Assembly: GCF_959025735.1 (NCBI RefSeq)
Contig: NZ_CAUFJQ010000021.1
Coordinates: 1-21,435 of the forward strand
From: an uncultured Streptococcus sp.
GTDB taxonomy: Bacteria; Bacillota; Bacilli; Lactobacillales; Streptococcaceae
Reading direction: 5' to 3'
DNA: 21,435 bases
Positions 1-8,002 of this stretch are shown piece after piece; the first letter of the stretch is position 1, and every line of letters begins with the position of its first letter. The notes beneath the pieces were generated by a model that saw only the letters and a program-made list of their open reading frames with translations, was not told the origin of the DNA and made no database searches. Position numbers and translations under genes: made by a program.

Positions 1-186
1 ACAAAAGAGGCTGGGACAAAAGTCCTAGCCTCTCAATTATTTTTGGATTGTCGAGCAAGACGCAGTGGTTGAGTGGGCTCTACTACGCTGATTTCATCAG
101 CTTTTACAGCCCTACTCAACTGTGCGGAGGTGGGACGACGAAATCGAATTCTAACGAATTACCGATTTCTGTCCCACTCTCTTTTC
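1..186. repeat. Structured streptococcal intergenic repeat (three hairpins)
   Basis: This stretch lies immediately after the xfp stop codon and codes for nothing I can support. It contains three separate inverted repeats. The first pairs 6-17 with 22-33 (AGAGGCTGGGAC with GTCCTAGCCTCT around an AAAA loop). The second pairs 68-79 with 108-120 (GTTGAGTGGGCT with AGCCCTACTCAAC, one bulge) and encloses GCTGAT-ttc-ATCAGC at 87-101. The third pairs 130-136 with 171-177, 140-146 with 163-169 and 147-151 with 156-160. Such dense nested pairing is typical of the multi-copy intergenic elements of streptococci, and the AGAGGCTGGGAC hairpin is a familiar one in the group. Copy number cannot be seen from one window. 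It may also serve as a bidirectional terminator. Confidence 0.7.
6..42. terminator. Bidirectional terminator hairpin at the left edge
   Basis: A 12-bp stem (6-17 with 22-33) closes on a 4-base A loop. On the plus strand all pairs form with one G-U wobble, and CAATTATTTTT follows. On the minus strand there is one A-C mismatch, and TTTGT follows. It could end xfp transcription and that of an unseen gene to the left. Confidence 0.6.
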
Positions 187-2571
187 TTATTTATTCACGT
201 TTTCCCATTTCCAGTTTTGAACTTCTGGAATGTCGTCTCCGTTTTCACGGATGTAGTCATGGTGGAAGGCGATTGTTTCATCCATCTTCGCTGCAAATGC
301 GCTTGCTGCATCTCCAAGAGCTGCATTAGCTGCATCTTGTGCCAAGTGGAAGCGATCCAACTCAGACATCACACGCATATCAAATGGTGTGGTGATATCC
401 CCGTTTTCACGGTAACCATGCACGCGCAAGTTATGGTTGTGACGGTTGAAGAAGATATCACGGATCATGCCTTCGTAACCATGGAAGGCAAAGATGACTG
501 GTTTATCCGTTGTGAAGACTTTGTCAAATTCTTCATCTGAAAGTCCACGCGCGTCAACAGATGGGTGACGCAATTTCAAGATATCGATAACGTTCACAAA
601 GCGGATCTTCAATTCTGGGAAGGCCTTGTGCAAGATTGTGATAGCTGCAAGAGCTTCTAAGTTTGGCTCTGTACCTGCAGCTGCAATAACAAGATCTGGC
701 TCTTCATCTGCTGAAACAGTTGATGCCCAATCGATCACCTTGTATCCTTCACGAACCAATTCTTCTGCTTCAGCTGCTGAGTAGAATTGAGGACGTGGGT
801 GTTTTGAAGAAACGATCAAGTTGATCACATCTTCTCCCTTGAAAGCTTCATCCATCACTGCAAGCAAGCTATTGGTATCTGCTGGCAAGTACTCACGGAT
901 ATATTCAGGAGTTTTCTCAGCCAAGTGAGTCAAGATACCTGGATCTTGGTGAGTGTAACCATTGTGGTCTTGTTGGAAGACAGTTGAAGTTGCAATCAAG
1001 TTCAAGGCTGGGTAGTTTTTACGCCATGTTGTATGTGTCTTAGACTTACGCAACCATTTGAAGTGTTGAGTGATCATAGAATCTACAACACGAAGGAAGG
1101 ATTCGTAAGAAGCAAAGAATCCATGACGACCTGTCAAGACATATCCTTCAAGCATTCCTTCTGCTTGGTGCTCTGACAATTGAGAGTCAATGACACGACC
1201 AGCAGGGCTCAAGGCTTCATCGTAGTCTGGTTTCATACGTCCTAACCATTGACGGCTTGTACGAGTGAAGACTTCTTGAAGACGGTTTGATTTGGTTTCG
1301 TCTGGACCAAAGATACGGAAGTTATCTGGGTTCGCATCTACCAAGTCTGCCGCATACTTACCAAATTCGATCATGTCTTGAGCCATGATTTCACCTGGTG
1401 TGTTGAATTGAAGGGCATGTTTCTTCCAATCAGCTGTGTTCATTGGTTTGATCACACCAGCATTTGTGATTGGGTTCATCGCCATTCGACGGTCACCTTT
1501 TGGTGCAATTTCAGCAATTTCAGGAACTAGTTTACCAGTTTCGTCGAACAATTCAGCTGGACGGTATGATTCCAACCATGAAAGAAGGGCATCGACATGC
1601 TCCATGTGGTGAGCATCTACTGGGATTGGAACTTGGTGCGCACGGAATCCACCCTCAATTGGTGTTCCTTCCCATGCTTTTGGACCAGTCCAACCCTTAG
1701 GAATACGAGCAATCAAGACAGGGTATACTGGTTGAGTTGCTTCTTCAGCAGAACCTTTACGAGCTTCTGCTTGGACTTTCTTGATTTCTTCAATCGCTTC
1801 GTCCAATTTTTCAGCGAACAAAGCGTGTGCAGCTTCGTGGTCTTCTGAAATCGCAGTGACATTCGCAAAGATTGGTTTCCAACCAAGACCTTCAAAGAAG
1901 AGGGCCAATTCTTCGTCTGTTTTGCGTTCGAAGATGGTTGGGTTGTGGATCTTCCCACCATTGAGGTAGAAGATTGGAAGGATAGCCCCATCGTTGACTG
2001 GGTTCAAGAAGGTATTTGACAACCAACCAGCCATCAATGGACCTGTTTCTCCTTCACCGTCACCGATAACTGTAGCAGCAATCACATCTGGATTATCCAA
2101 TACAGCACCTGCAGCGTGAGAAAGGGCATAACCAAGTTCTCCACCTTCGTGGATAGATCCTGGTGTTTCAGGCGCCGCGTGAGAAGCGATCCCTCCTGGG
2201 AATGAGAAGATCTTACACAAGTGTTTGAAACCTTCTTCATTTTGTGGGATGTTTGGATTCAATTCAGTATAAGAACCATCTAAGTATGAGTTCGATACCA
2301 TTACTTGTCCACCGTGACCTGGTCCTTCAATGTAGAACATATCCAAGTCGTATTTGTTGATGGCACGGTTCAAGTGAGCATAGATAAAGTTTTGCCCTGG
2401 TACAGTTCCCCAGTGTCCGATTGGGTGAGCCTTCAAGTCATTTTCAACGACTTCGCGCTTCAACAATGGGTTATCTTTCAAGTACATTTGAGCAGCTGAA
2501 ATGTAGTTGGCTGCACGCCACCAAGCGTCTACTTTATCCAAGTAAGCTTTGCTGTTATAATCGACAGTCAT
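187..2571 (-). CDS. xfp: Xylulose-5-phosphate/fructose-6-phosphate phosphoketolase
   Basis: This cytoplasmic thiamine-diphosphate enzyme cleaves xylulose 5-phosphate, and usually fructose 6-phosphate, with phosphate to give acetyl phosphate plus glyceraldehyde 3-phosphate or erythrose 4-phosphate. It belongs to the phosphoketolase pathway. The protein has 794 residues, the normal full length. Visible family motifs are HPIGHWGTVPGQ (about 49-60), GPGHGGQ (83-89), the cofactor-binding GDGEGETGP (170-178) followed by a run ending NGGKIHNPTIF, and RHGFFASYESFL in the middle domain. The ATG at 2571 has GGAG seven bases upstream. It is a single-gene unit: hutI ends with its own terminator upstream, and the hairpin repeat at 1-186 lies downstream. 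Its link to histidine use is only positional. The call is secure; the substrate preference between the two sugars cannot be read from sequence. Confidence 0.96.
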   Translation of the reverse strand: MTVDYNSKAYLDKVDAWWRAANYISAAQMYLKDNPLLKREVVENDLKAHPIGHWGTVPGQNFIYAHLNRAINKYDLDMFYIEGPGHGGQVMVSNSYLDGSYTELNPNIPQNEEGFKHLCKIFSFPGGIASHAAPETPGSIHEGGELGYALSHAAGAVLDNPDVIAATVIGDGEGETGPLMAGWLSNTFLNPVNDGAILPIFYLNGGKIHNPTIFERKTDEELALFFEGLGWKPIFANVTAISEDHEAAHALFAEKLDEAIEEIKKVQAEARKGSAEEATQPVYPVLIARIPKGWTGPKAWEGTPIEGGFRAHQVPIPVDAHHMEHVDALLSWLESYRPAELFDETGKLVPEIAEIAPKGDRRMAMNPITNAGVIKPMNTADWKKHALQFNTPGEIMAQDMIEFGKYAADLVDANPDNFRIFGPDETKSNRLQEVFTRTSRQWLGRMKPDYDEALSPAGRVIDSQLSEHQAEGMLEGYVLTGRHGFFASYESFLRVVDSMITQHFKWLRKSKTHTTWRKNYPALNLIATSTVFQQDHNGYTHQDPGILTHLAEKTPEYIREYLPADTNSLLAVMDEAFKGEDVINLIVSSKHPRPQFYSAAEAEELVREGYKVIDWASTVSADEEPDLVIAAAGTEPNLEALAAITILHKAFPELKIRFVNVIDILKLRHPSVDARGLSDEEFDKVFTTDKPVIFAFHGYEGMIRDIFFNRHNHNLRVHGYRENGDITTPFDMRVMSELDRFHLAQDAANAALGDAASAFAAKMDETIAFHHDYIRENGDDIPEVQNWKWENVNK

Positions 2572-2593
2572 CTTGTCTCCTCACAATTTCTAG

Positions 2594-2661
2594 ACAGGTC
2601 TGTTGAACAACCTGTTCGTTTGATCAATAGTTTAAACAATCTGTTTTCCAGTCAAACAGAT
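2594..2661 (-). promoter_or_regulatory. xfp leader with two inverted repeats
   Basis: Between the predicted xfp promoter and the start codon the leader is roughly 115 bases long. It holds an 8-bp inverted repeat (ATCTGTTT at 2639-2646 with AAACAGAT at 2654-2661, 7-base loop) and a shorter one (ACAGG at 2594-2598 with CCTGT at 2611-2615). No T run follows either, so they are not evident terminators. They could stabilise the mRNA or bind a regulator. I see no clear catabolite-responsive element. Confidence 0.35.
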
Positions 2662-2692
2662 GATATTGAAGAAAATATTCAATATTACTTCT

Positions 2693-2721
2693 ATTCTATC
2701 AAGATTTTCCCTTTTTGTACA
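2693..2721 (-). promoter_or_regulatory. Probable xfp promoter
   Basis: On the minus strand TGTACA (2716-2721) lies 17 bp before TAGAAT (2693-2698). The -10 is preceded by TGA, giving an extended -10 (TGnTAGAAT). The -35 matches consensus at 4 of 6 positions and the -10 at 5 of 6. It is the best promoter I can find upstream of xfp. Confidence 0.5.
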
Positions 2722-2804
2722 TTAGAAAGTAAGAAAAATATTCTTTGAACGTCAAATTTTAATTTCCCACTAAAGTGGTTCCATTCCCTACAGGGATAGG
2801 TTTT

Positions 2805-2846
2805 AAAAAAAAAAGACTTTGCTGATTTTTGCAAACGAGCAAAGTC
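2805..2846 (-). terminator. Rho-independent terminator of hutI
   Basis: On the minus strand a perfect 9-bp stem (GACTTTGCT, from 2846-2838, with AGCAAAGTC, 2823-2815) is followed at once by ten T residues (2814-2805). It begins 19 bases after the hutI stop codon and separates hutI from xfp. Confidence 0.9.
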
Positions 2847-2865
2847 CCAAATGAAATGGAGTCGG

Positions 2866-4113
2866 TTAAATGACTTTTTGACCTTTCTTGTAGACATCTG
2901 TCACTAGATTTGTCGCAAAGAAATAGAAGAGATAATCTAGATTTGGTGCATCAAAGATGGTAATGTCAGCCTGTTTGCCAACATCGAAAGAGCCGATTGT
3001 TTTAGCACGATCTACTGAATAGGCTGCATTGATGGTCACTGCATTGAGAATTTCTACTGGAGTTAGGCGCATCATGAAGCAACCCAGATGCATGGCAAAC
3101 TGAAGATTGGCTGTTGGACAAGACCCTGGGTTGCTGTCCGTTGTTAGGGTAATGGCCATGCCAGCATCCAACATCTTACGAGCCGGTGCATAGGTATCTT
3201 CCATGAGGCTGAAGGTTGTAGCTGGTAATAGATTGCCGATGACTTTGGCTTTTGCTAGTTTTTGAATACCTTCATCGGTAATCATCATCAAGTGTTCTGC
3301 GCTGGTAGATTCCAATTCAGCCGCCACATCAACACCACCAATGGACTCGATCTCATCGGCATGAATCCGTAGCTTGAAGCCCATCTCCTTAGCTTTTGAA
3401 AGAAGATAGCGAGATTCATCTGCTGTAAAGACACCTTTTTCACAGAAGATATCACAGAACTCAGCTAGTTTTTCTTCCTTCACTTTGGGAAGCATTTGTT
3501 CCACAATGAGATCTAAATATTCTTGGGAACGGCCCTTGTACTCTGTGGGGATCGCATGGGCTGCCATAAAGGTTGATACCAAGTCTATTTGATGATCACG
3601 GTCCAGTGCAGCCACAACATCCAACTGGCGTTTTTCAGTTTCCCAATCCAAACCATAGCCACTCTTAGCTTCGACAGTAGTCACCCCATGACGCAACATG
3701 TAATCCAACAGTCGTTTGGACTTGTCATAGAGGGTGTCAAAGGACGCTTCTCGTGTCGCCCGAACCGTGCTCAGAATTCCACCGCCTTGAGCGAGGATGT
3801 CTAAGTAAGAAACACCTGCTAATTTTTTCGCAAATTCATGCTCCCGACTGCCTCCATAGACCAAGTGGGTATGGCAATCAATCAGGCCAGGAGTCGCAAC
3901 TTTTCCTTCACAGGATTTCACTTCCGTATGATCATCGATCAGTTCTGGATCTGGTTGACCTGTCCCAACTGCAAGAATCTTTCCATCTTTAATGGCAATA
4001 TAAGCATCGGAAAGGATTTGCGCTTCTGCCATCTCTTTTCCATAGAGAGGATGGCCTAGATCATTCGGACAAAACAATTGGTTAAAGTGGGTTAATAGGA
4101 TATCAGCAGACAT
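2866..4113 (-). CDS. hutI: Imidazolonepropionase
   Basis: HutI hydrolyses 4-imidazolone-5-propionate to N-formimino-L-glutamate, the third step of histidine degradation, in the cytoplasm. The protein is a metal-dependent amidohydrolase of 415 residues. Expected metal and active-site positions are visible: the HTH motif (His81, His83) in GLIDCHTHLVYGG, His186 in FMAAHAIP, His251 in RIHADE, His274 in SAEHL and Asp326 in TTDSNPGS. I chose the ATG at 4113 because AAAGGA lies about nine bases before it. An in-frame ATG at 4122 directly abuts that site, which is too close. hutI is divergent from the rest of the cluster, has its own consensus promoter, and is transcribed alone to a strong terminator. 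Other streptococcal hut clusters keep it beside hutU. Confidence 0.95.
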   Translation of the reverse strand: MSADILLTHFNQLFCPNDLGHPLYGKEMAEAQILSDAYIAIKDGKILAVGTGQPDPELIDDHTEVKSCEGKVATPGLIDCHTHLVYGGSREHEFAKKLAGVSYLDILAQGGGILSTVRATREASFDTLYDKSKRLLDYMLRHGVTTVEAKSGYGLDWETEKRQLDVVAALDRDHQIDLVSTFMAAHAIPTEYKGRSQEYLDLIVEQMLPKVKEEKLAEFCDIFCEKGVFTADESRYLLSKAKEMGFKLRIHADEIESIGGVDVAAELESTSAEHLMMITDEGIQKLAKAKVIGNLLPATTFSLMEDTYAPARKMLDAGMAITLTTDSNPGSCPTANLQFAMHLGCFMMRLTPVEILNAVTINAAYSVDRAKTIGSFDVGKQADITIFDAPNLDYLFYFFATNLVTDVYKKGQKVI

Positions 4114-4146
4114 ATGAAACATTCCTTTCTATTTCCATCGTTATTC

Positions 4147-4175
4147 ATTTTACAATTCTACAGGAAAAGCGTCAA
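4147..4175 (-). promoter_or_regulatory. hutI promoter
   Basis: On the minus strand TTGACG (4170-4175) is separated by 17 bp from TAAAAT (4147-4152), a near-consensus vegetative promoter. The -35 element is the promoter-proximal half of a tandem TTTTGAC repeat, so a factor binding that repeat would sit on RNA polymerase's own contact site. Confidence 0.75.
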
Positions 4176-4255
4176 AAAAAAGTCAAAAAGTTTTTCCCTC
4201 ATTTTTTTTTGCTTTATTAAAAATTATATTTTTTTTTGACTCTTTATTGACGTTT
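4167..4255. promoter_or_regulatory. Inverted 23-bp operator-like arms between hutI and hutU
   Basis: The arm at 4233-4255 (plus strand, TTTTTGACTCTTTATTGACG plus TTT) and the arm at 4167-4189 (minus strand, TTTTTGACTTTTTTTTGACG plus CTT) match at 20 of 23 positions. Each contains two TTGAC cores exactly 11 bp apart, one helical turn. Arm centres are 66 bp apart. In hutI the proximal core is the -35 element. Tandem heptamers at 11-bp spacing over the -35 are the known binding pattern of SARP-family activators. Binding here by the regulator at 14612-17548 is inference. Part of the likeness could come from the T-rich composition, but the paired GAC triplets with equal spacing are hard to explain that way. 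Confidence 0.6.
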
Positions 4256-4276
4256 CTTGGATACAATAAAGAAAAT
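4236..4276 (+). promoter_or_regulatory. Probable hutU operon promoter
   Basis: Two -35-like hexamers are present, TTGACT (4236-4241) and TTGACG (4247-4252). Candidate -10 boxes are TACAAT (4262-4267), which is 20 bp from the first and 9 bp from the second, and the weaker GAAAAT (4271-4276), which is 18 bp from the second. No combination is ideal. That fits an activator-dependent promoter; with TACAAT, the last heptamer ends 10 bp before the -10, close to the roughly 8 bp seen in SARP targets. Confidence 0.4.
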
Positions 4277-4312
4277 ACAAATTCACAGTCCAACTATAAG
4301 GAGGGTTCTGCT

Positions 4313-6343
4313 ATGTCATTTATAGACGAGAAAGAAATTGCAGCTGCTATGTCTGTCAAACTTGACTTTGATGTCCTACCTGAAAAGGCGACTTTTCAAG
4401 AAGGCATTCGTCGTGCACCGGATAGAGGCTTCCGCTTAACGCAGGCTCAGACCGAAATTGCCCTTAAAAATGCTTTGCGTTACATTCCTAAAAAATTCCA
4501 CCAAGAGTTGATTCCAGAATTTCTGGAAGAACTAAAAACTCGTGGTCGGATCTATGGCTATCGCTTCCGTCCAAAAGATCGCATCTATGGAAAACCAATT
4601 GATGAGTACAAAGGAAAATGCACTGCTGCTAAGGCTATGCAAGTCATGATTGACAACAACTTGAGCTTTGAGATTGCCCTTTATCCTTATGAATTGGTTA
4701 CTTATGGAGAAACAGGATCTGTCTGTGCCAACTGGATGCAATACAACTTGATCAAGAAATACTTGGAAGTGATGACAGAAGACCAAACCTTGGTCGTTGA
4801 ATCTGGTCACCCTCTTGGCCTCTTTAAATCGAAACCAGAAGCTCCTCGCGTCGTCATTACTAACGGTCTCTTGATTGGTGAGTATGACAATATGCACGAC
4901 TGGGAAATCGCTGAAGAAATGGGCGTTACCAACTACGGTCAAATGACGGCTGGTGGCTGGATGTACATCGGACCTCAAGGGATCGTTCACGGTACCTTTA
5001 ACACCCTTCTCAATGCTGGTCGTCTTAAACTCGGTGTGCCTGATGATGGCGACTTAACTGGTAAACTCTTTATTTCATCTGGTCTCGGTGGGATGAGCGG
5101 CGCTCAAGGGAAAGCAGCCGAAATTGCAAAAGCGGTTGCCATTGTCGCTGAAGTCGACCGCTCTCGGATCGAAACGCGCCACTCTCAAGGTTGGATTAGT
5201 CAAGTGACCGACAGTGCGGAAGAAGCTGTGAAATTGGCTCAAGCAGCACTGGAAGCTGGTGAATCAACTTCGATTGCCTACCATGGTAATATCGTAGACT
5301 TGCTTGAATATGTCAATGAACACCAAGTTCACGTTCATCTCTTGTCTGACCAAACCTCTTGCCACAACGTCTATGATGGTGGCTATTGCCCAGTTGGTAT
5401 CAGCTTTGAAGAACGGACACGTTTGTTGGCAGAAGACAAAGAAACCTTCCATCGTTTGGTCGATGAAACCTTGGCTCGTCACTTCGCAGTGATTAAAGAT
5501 TTGACGGCTAAAGGTACCTACTTCTTCGACTACGGTAATGCCTTTATGAAATCTGTTTACGACTCAGGCATCAAGGAAATTTCTAAGAATGGTTTGGATG
5601 ACAAAGACGGCTTCATTTGGCCATCTTATGTAGAAGATATCATGGGGCCTATGCTCTTTGACTATGGTTATGGTCCATTCCGTTGGGTCTGCCTCAGCGG
5701 TAAACACGAAGACTTGATTGCAACTGACCATGCAGCGATGGAAGCGATCGATCCAACTCGTCGCTACCAAGACCGCGATAACTACAACTGGATTCGCGAT
5801 GCGGAGAAGAACCAATTGGTGGTTGGTACCCAAGCTCGTATCCTCTATCAAGATTGTATGGGTCGTGTCAACATTGCTTTGAAATTCAATGAACTTATTC
5901 GCCAAGGCAAGATTGGACCGGTCATGATCGGACGTGACCACCATGACGTATCTGGTACAGATGCTCCATTCCGTGAAACATCAAACATCAAAGATGGTTC
6001 GAACGTTACTTGTGATATGGCGGTTCAATGTTACGCTGGTAACGCTGCTCGCGGTATGAGTCTCGTTGCTCTCCACAACGGTGGTGGTACTGGTATCGGT
6101 AAAGCCATCAACGGTGGATTTGGGCTCGTCCTAGACGGTAGCCACCGGATCGATGAAATCATTAAATCTGCCATTGCCTGGGACACTATGGGTGGGGTTG
6201 CTCGCCGGAACTGGGCACGGAATAACCATGCCATTGAAACAGCGATCGAGTACAACCGTCTCCATGCAGGAACAGACCACATCACCATTCCGTATCTGGC
6301 AGATGAAGATTTGGTCAAAGAAGCCGTTCAAAAATTGTTTTAA
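4313..6343 (+). CDS. hutU: Urocanate hydratase
   Basis: HutU adds water to urocanate to give 4-imidazolone-5-propionate, using tightly bound NAD+ as an electrophile. It is cytoplasmic and catalyses the second step of histidine degradation. Family stretches include GQMTAGGWMYIGPQGIVHGT (209-228), the glycine-rich NAD-binding SSGLGGMSGAQGKAAE (255-270), SDQTSCHN (345-352) and YDGGYCPVG (354-362). The protein has 676 residues, longer than the roughly 557 of the Pseudomonas enzyme and like the long form seen in streptococci. I start it at the ATG at 4313 because AAGGAGG precedes it by eight bases. An in-frame codon at 4247 lies inside the promoter and is rejected. It is the first gene of the plus-strand operon. 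Confidence 0.95.
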   Translation: MSFIDEKEIAAAMSVKLDFDVLPEKATFQEGIRRAPDRGFRLTQAQTEIALKNALRYIPKKFHQELIPEFLEELKTRGRIYGYRFRPKDRIYGKPIDEYKGKCTAAKAMQVMIDNNLSFEIALYPYELVTYGETGSVCANWMQYNLIKKYLEVMTEDQTLVVESGHPLGLFKSKPEAPRVVITNGLLIGEYDNMHDWEIAEEMGVTNYGQMTAGGWMYIGPQGIVHGTFNTLLNAGRLKLGVPDDGDLTGKLFISSGLGGMSGAQGKAAEIAKAVAIVAEVDRSRIETRHSQGWISQVTDSAEEAVKLAQAALEAGESTSIAYHGNIVDLLEYVNEHQVHVHLLSDQTSCHNVYDGGYCPVGISFEERTRLLAEDKETFHRLVDETLARHFAVIKDLTAKGTYFFDYGNAFMKSVYDSGIKEISKNGLDDKDGFIWPSYVEDIMGPMLFDYGYGPFRWVCLSGKHEDLIATDHAAMEAIDPTRRYQDRDNYNWIRDAEKNQLVVGTQARILYQDCMGRVNIALKFNELIRQGKIGPVMIGRDHHDVSGTDAPFRETSNIKDGSNVTCDMAVQCYAGNAARGMSLVALHNGGGTGIGKAINGGFGLVLDGSHRIDEIIKSAIAWDTMGGVARRNWARNNHAIETAIEYNRLHAGTDHITIPYLADEDLVKEAVQKLF

Positions 6344-6361
6344 CATCAAAAAATAAAAACT

Positions 6362-6405
6362 GAGAAAGGGGAGGAAATACAAAGACTCTTCCTCCCCACC
6401 TTCTC
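6362..6405 (+). other. Perfect intercistronic hairpin between hutU and ftcD
   Basis: GGGGAGGAA (6368-6376) pairs perfectly with TTCCTCCCC (6389-6397). GAGAA (6362-6366) can extend the stem with TTCTC (6401-6405) across a small bulge. No T run follows, so it is not an obvious full terminator. It ends 20 bases before the ftcD start and leaves the AGAGG ribosome binding site free. A role in mRNA stability or graded expression downstream of hutU is plausible. Confidence 0.7.
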
Positions 6406-6425
6406 CTATAAAAAGAGGTAATCAT

Positions 6426-7325
6426 ATGGCAAAAATTGTTGAGTGTATTCCAAACTTCTCTGAAGGACGCAATCAGGCTGTGATCGACGGATTAGCAGCT
6501 ACAGCAAAAAGTATTCCAGGTGTCACTTTACTAGACTACTCGTCTGATGCCAGTCACAACCGTAGCGTCTTTACACTCGTTGGGGATGAAGAAAGCATTC
6601 AAGAAGTGGCTTTCCAATTGGTGAAATACGCTTCTGAAAACATTGATATGACCAAGCACGAAGGCGAACACCCTCGTATGGGAGCAACAGACGTTTGTCC
6701 ATTCGTTCCGGTTAAAGATATCACTACAGCTGAATGCGTTGAGATCGCTAATAAAGTAGCCGAACGCATCAATCGTGAATTAGGTATTCCAATCTTCCTT
6801 TATGAAGATGCTGCAACTCGCCCAGAACGGAAGAACTTGGCCAAAGTGCGTAAAGGACAATTTGAAGGAATGCCAGAAAAATTGTTGGAAGAAGACTGGA
6901 AGCCAGACTACGGTGAACGCAAGATTCACCCAACTGCAGGGGTTACAGCTGTCGGTGTCCGTATGCCACTAGTTGCTTTCAATATCAACCTTGACACAGA
7001 CGACCTAGAGATTGCCAATAAGATTTCTAAAATCATTCGTGGATCAAGCGGTGGATACAAATACTGTAAAGCGATCGGTGTCATGCTAGAAGATCGCAAC
7101 ATCGCCCAAGTCTCCATCAACATGGTCAACTTGGAACAATTCCCATTGTATCGTGTTGTGGAAACCGTTCGTTTCGAAGCGCAACGCTATGGTGTTCGCA
7201 TCATCGGAACCGAACTCATTGGACTGGCTCCTGCTAAGGCTTTGATCGACTCTGCTGAATACTACTTACAATTAGAAGACTTTGACTACAGCAAACAAGT
7301 CTTGGAAAATCACTTGTTGGGTTAG
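6426..7325 (+). CDS. ftcD: Glutamate formimidoyltransferase
   Basis: FtcD transfers the formimino group from N-formimino-L-glutamate to tetrahydrofolate, releasing glutamate and 5-formimino-THF. The 299 residues correspond to the transferase half only; in mammals it is fused to the cyclodeaminase, which here is the separate next gene. The N-terminus KIVECIPNFSEGRN is characteristic. His82 in EGEHPRMGATD matches the catalytic histidine of the mammalian enzyme at the same number. The ATG at 6426 follows AGAGG by seven bases. The fchA start lies 12 bp beyond the stop, which indicates co-transcription and probably coupled translation. Together with fchA it forms the folate-dependent exit from histidine degradation, parallel to HutG. 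Confidence 0.95.
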   Translation: MAKIVECIPNFSEGRNQAVIDGLAATAKSIPGVTLLDYSSDASHNRSVFTLVGDEESIQEVAFQLVKYASENIDMTKHEGEHPRMGATDVCPFVPVKDITTAECVEIANKVAERINRELGIPIFLYEDAATRPERKNLAKVRKGQFEGMPEKLLEEDWKPDYGERKIHPTAGVTAVGVRMPLVAFNINLDTDDLEIANKISKIIRGSSGGYKYCKAIGVMLEDRNIAQVSINMVNLEQFPLYRVVETVRFEAQRYGVRIIGTELIGLAPAKALIDSAEYYLQLEDFDYSKQVLENHLLG

Positions 7326-7337
7326 AAAGGGAGTTCT

Positions 7338-7967
7338 ATGAAACTAGTTGACTTAAGTATTACGGAGTTTGCCAAGGTCCTTGGTTCGGATGCTCCAGCT
7401 CCAGGTGGTGGTTCTGCTGCTGCTCTATCTGCTGCGAATGGGATTTCCCTTACAAAAATGGTCTGTGAACTGACCATTGGAAAGAAAAAATACGCAGAAT
7501 TTGAAGACCACATCAAAGCGGTTCATGAAAAAAGCGCTCAACTCCAAGACCAATTACTAGAAGCCATCGACAAGGATACAGAAGCCTTCAACGTCGTATC
7601 AGCTGTCTTTGATCTTCCAAAAGAAACGGAAGAAGAGAAAGCTGCTCGTCGTGAAGCCATGCAAAAAGCTTTGAAACATGCGACAGTATCTCCTTTCTCT
7701 ATGATGGAGCTCATCGTTGAAGCTCTTGAAACCACCAAAGAAGCTGTTGGCAAGTCCAACACCAATGCGGCTAGTGACCTAGGGGTAGCTGCTCTGAATC
7801 TTAAAGCTGGCCTTCAAGGTGCTTGGCTCAATGTCTTGATCAACATTTCAGGAATCAAGGACCAAGACTTCGTCCAAGAATACCACGGCAAGGGACTCAA
7901 ACTTCTCCAAACCGGTTCTGATCTTGCAGATAACATTTACCAAACCATTTTAGAAAGTCTATCTTAA
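7338..7967 (+). CDS. fchA: Formimidoyltetrahydrofolate cyclodeaminase
   Basis: This enzyme removes ammonia from 5-formimino-THF and closes the ring to 5,10-methenyl-THF, feeding the one-carbon pool. The 209-residue, mostly helical protein has the family's glycine-rich N-terminal segment APAPGGGSAAALSAANG (about 19-35). It is a stand-alone version of the C-terminal domain of mammalian FTCD. The ATG at 7338 follows AAAGGGAG by five bases. Sitting 12 bp behind ftcD and 35 bp ahead of fhs, it links formimino transfer with formyl-THF chemistry. A methenyl-THF cyclohydrolase (FolD) is still needed to reach 10-formyl-THF and is not encoded in this window. Confidence 0.94.
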   Translation: MKLVDLSITEFAKVLGSDAPAPGGGSAAALSAANGISLTKMVCELTIGKKKYAEFEDHIKAVHEKSAQLQDQLLEAIDKDTEAFNVVSAVFDLPKETEEEKAARREAMQKALKHATVSPFSMMELIVEALETTKEAVGKSNTNAASDLGVAALNLKAGLQGAWLNVLINISGIKDQDFVQEYHGKGLKLLQTGSDLADNIYQTILESLS

Positions 7968-8002
7968 ACCTAGCAAATAAAAATAAAGAAAGAAGGGATT
8001 CT

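Noticed and set aside
73..540. 155-codon plus-strand frame over the start of the window
   Set aside because: It runs through the hairpin repeat and then antisense to the conserved C-terminal part of xfp, with no ribosome binding site. It is a shadow of xfp codons.
2744..2756. Palindrome TTTGAACGTCAAA upstream of xfp as an operator
   Set aside because: It is symmetric and contains one TTTGAC half, but lies upstream of the predicted xfp promoter in A+T-rich DNA, has no partner at 11 bp, and cannot be tied to any regulator.
2691..2897. 68-codon minus-strand frame between hutI and xfp
   Set aside because: It overlaps the end of hutI, its terminator and the xfp promoter, and has no ribosome binding site or recognisable motif.
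4171..4188. CRISPR-like or other repeat array formed by the GTCAAAA units
   Set aside because: There are only two short units per arm with no spacers. The arrangement fits operator half-sites, not an array.
4253..4275. Catabolite-responsive element (CcpA site) at the hut promoters
   Set aside because: The AAACGTCAA and AAGCGTCAA sequences share only about half of the consensus, with at least four mismatches each, and are better explained as part of the tandem TTTTGAC arms.
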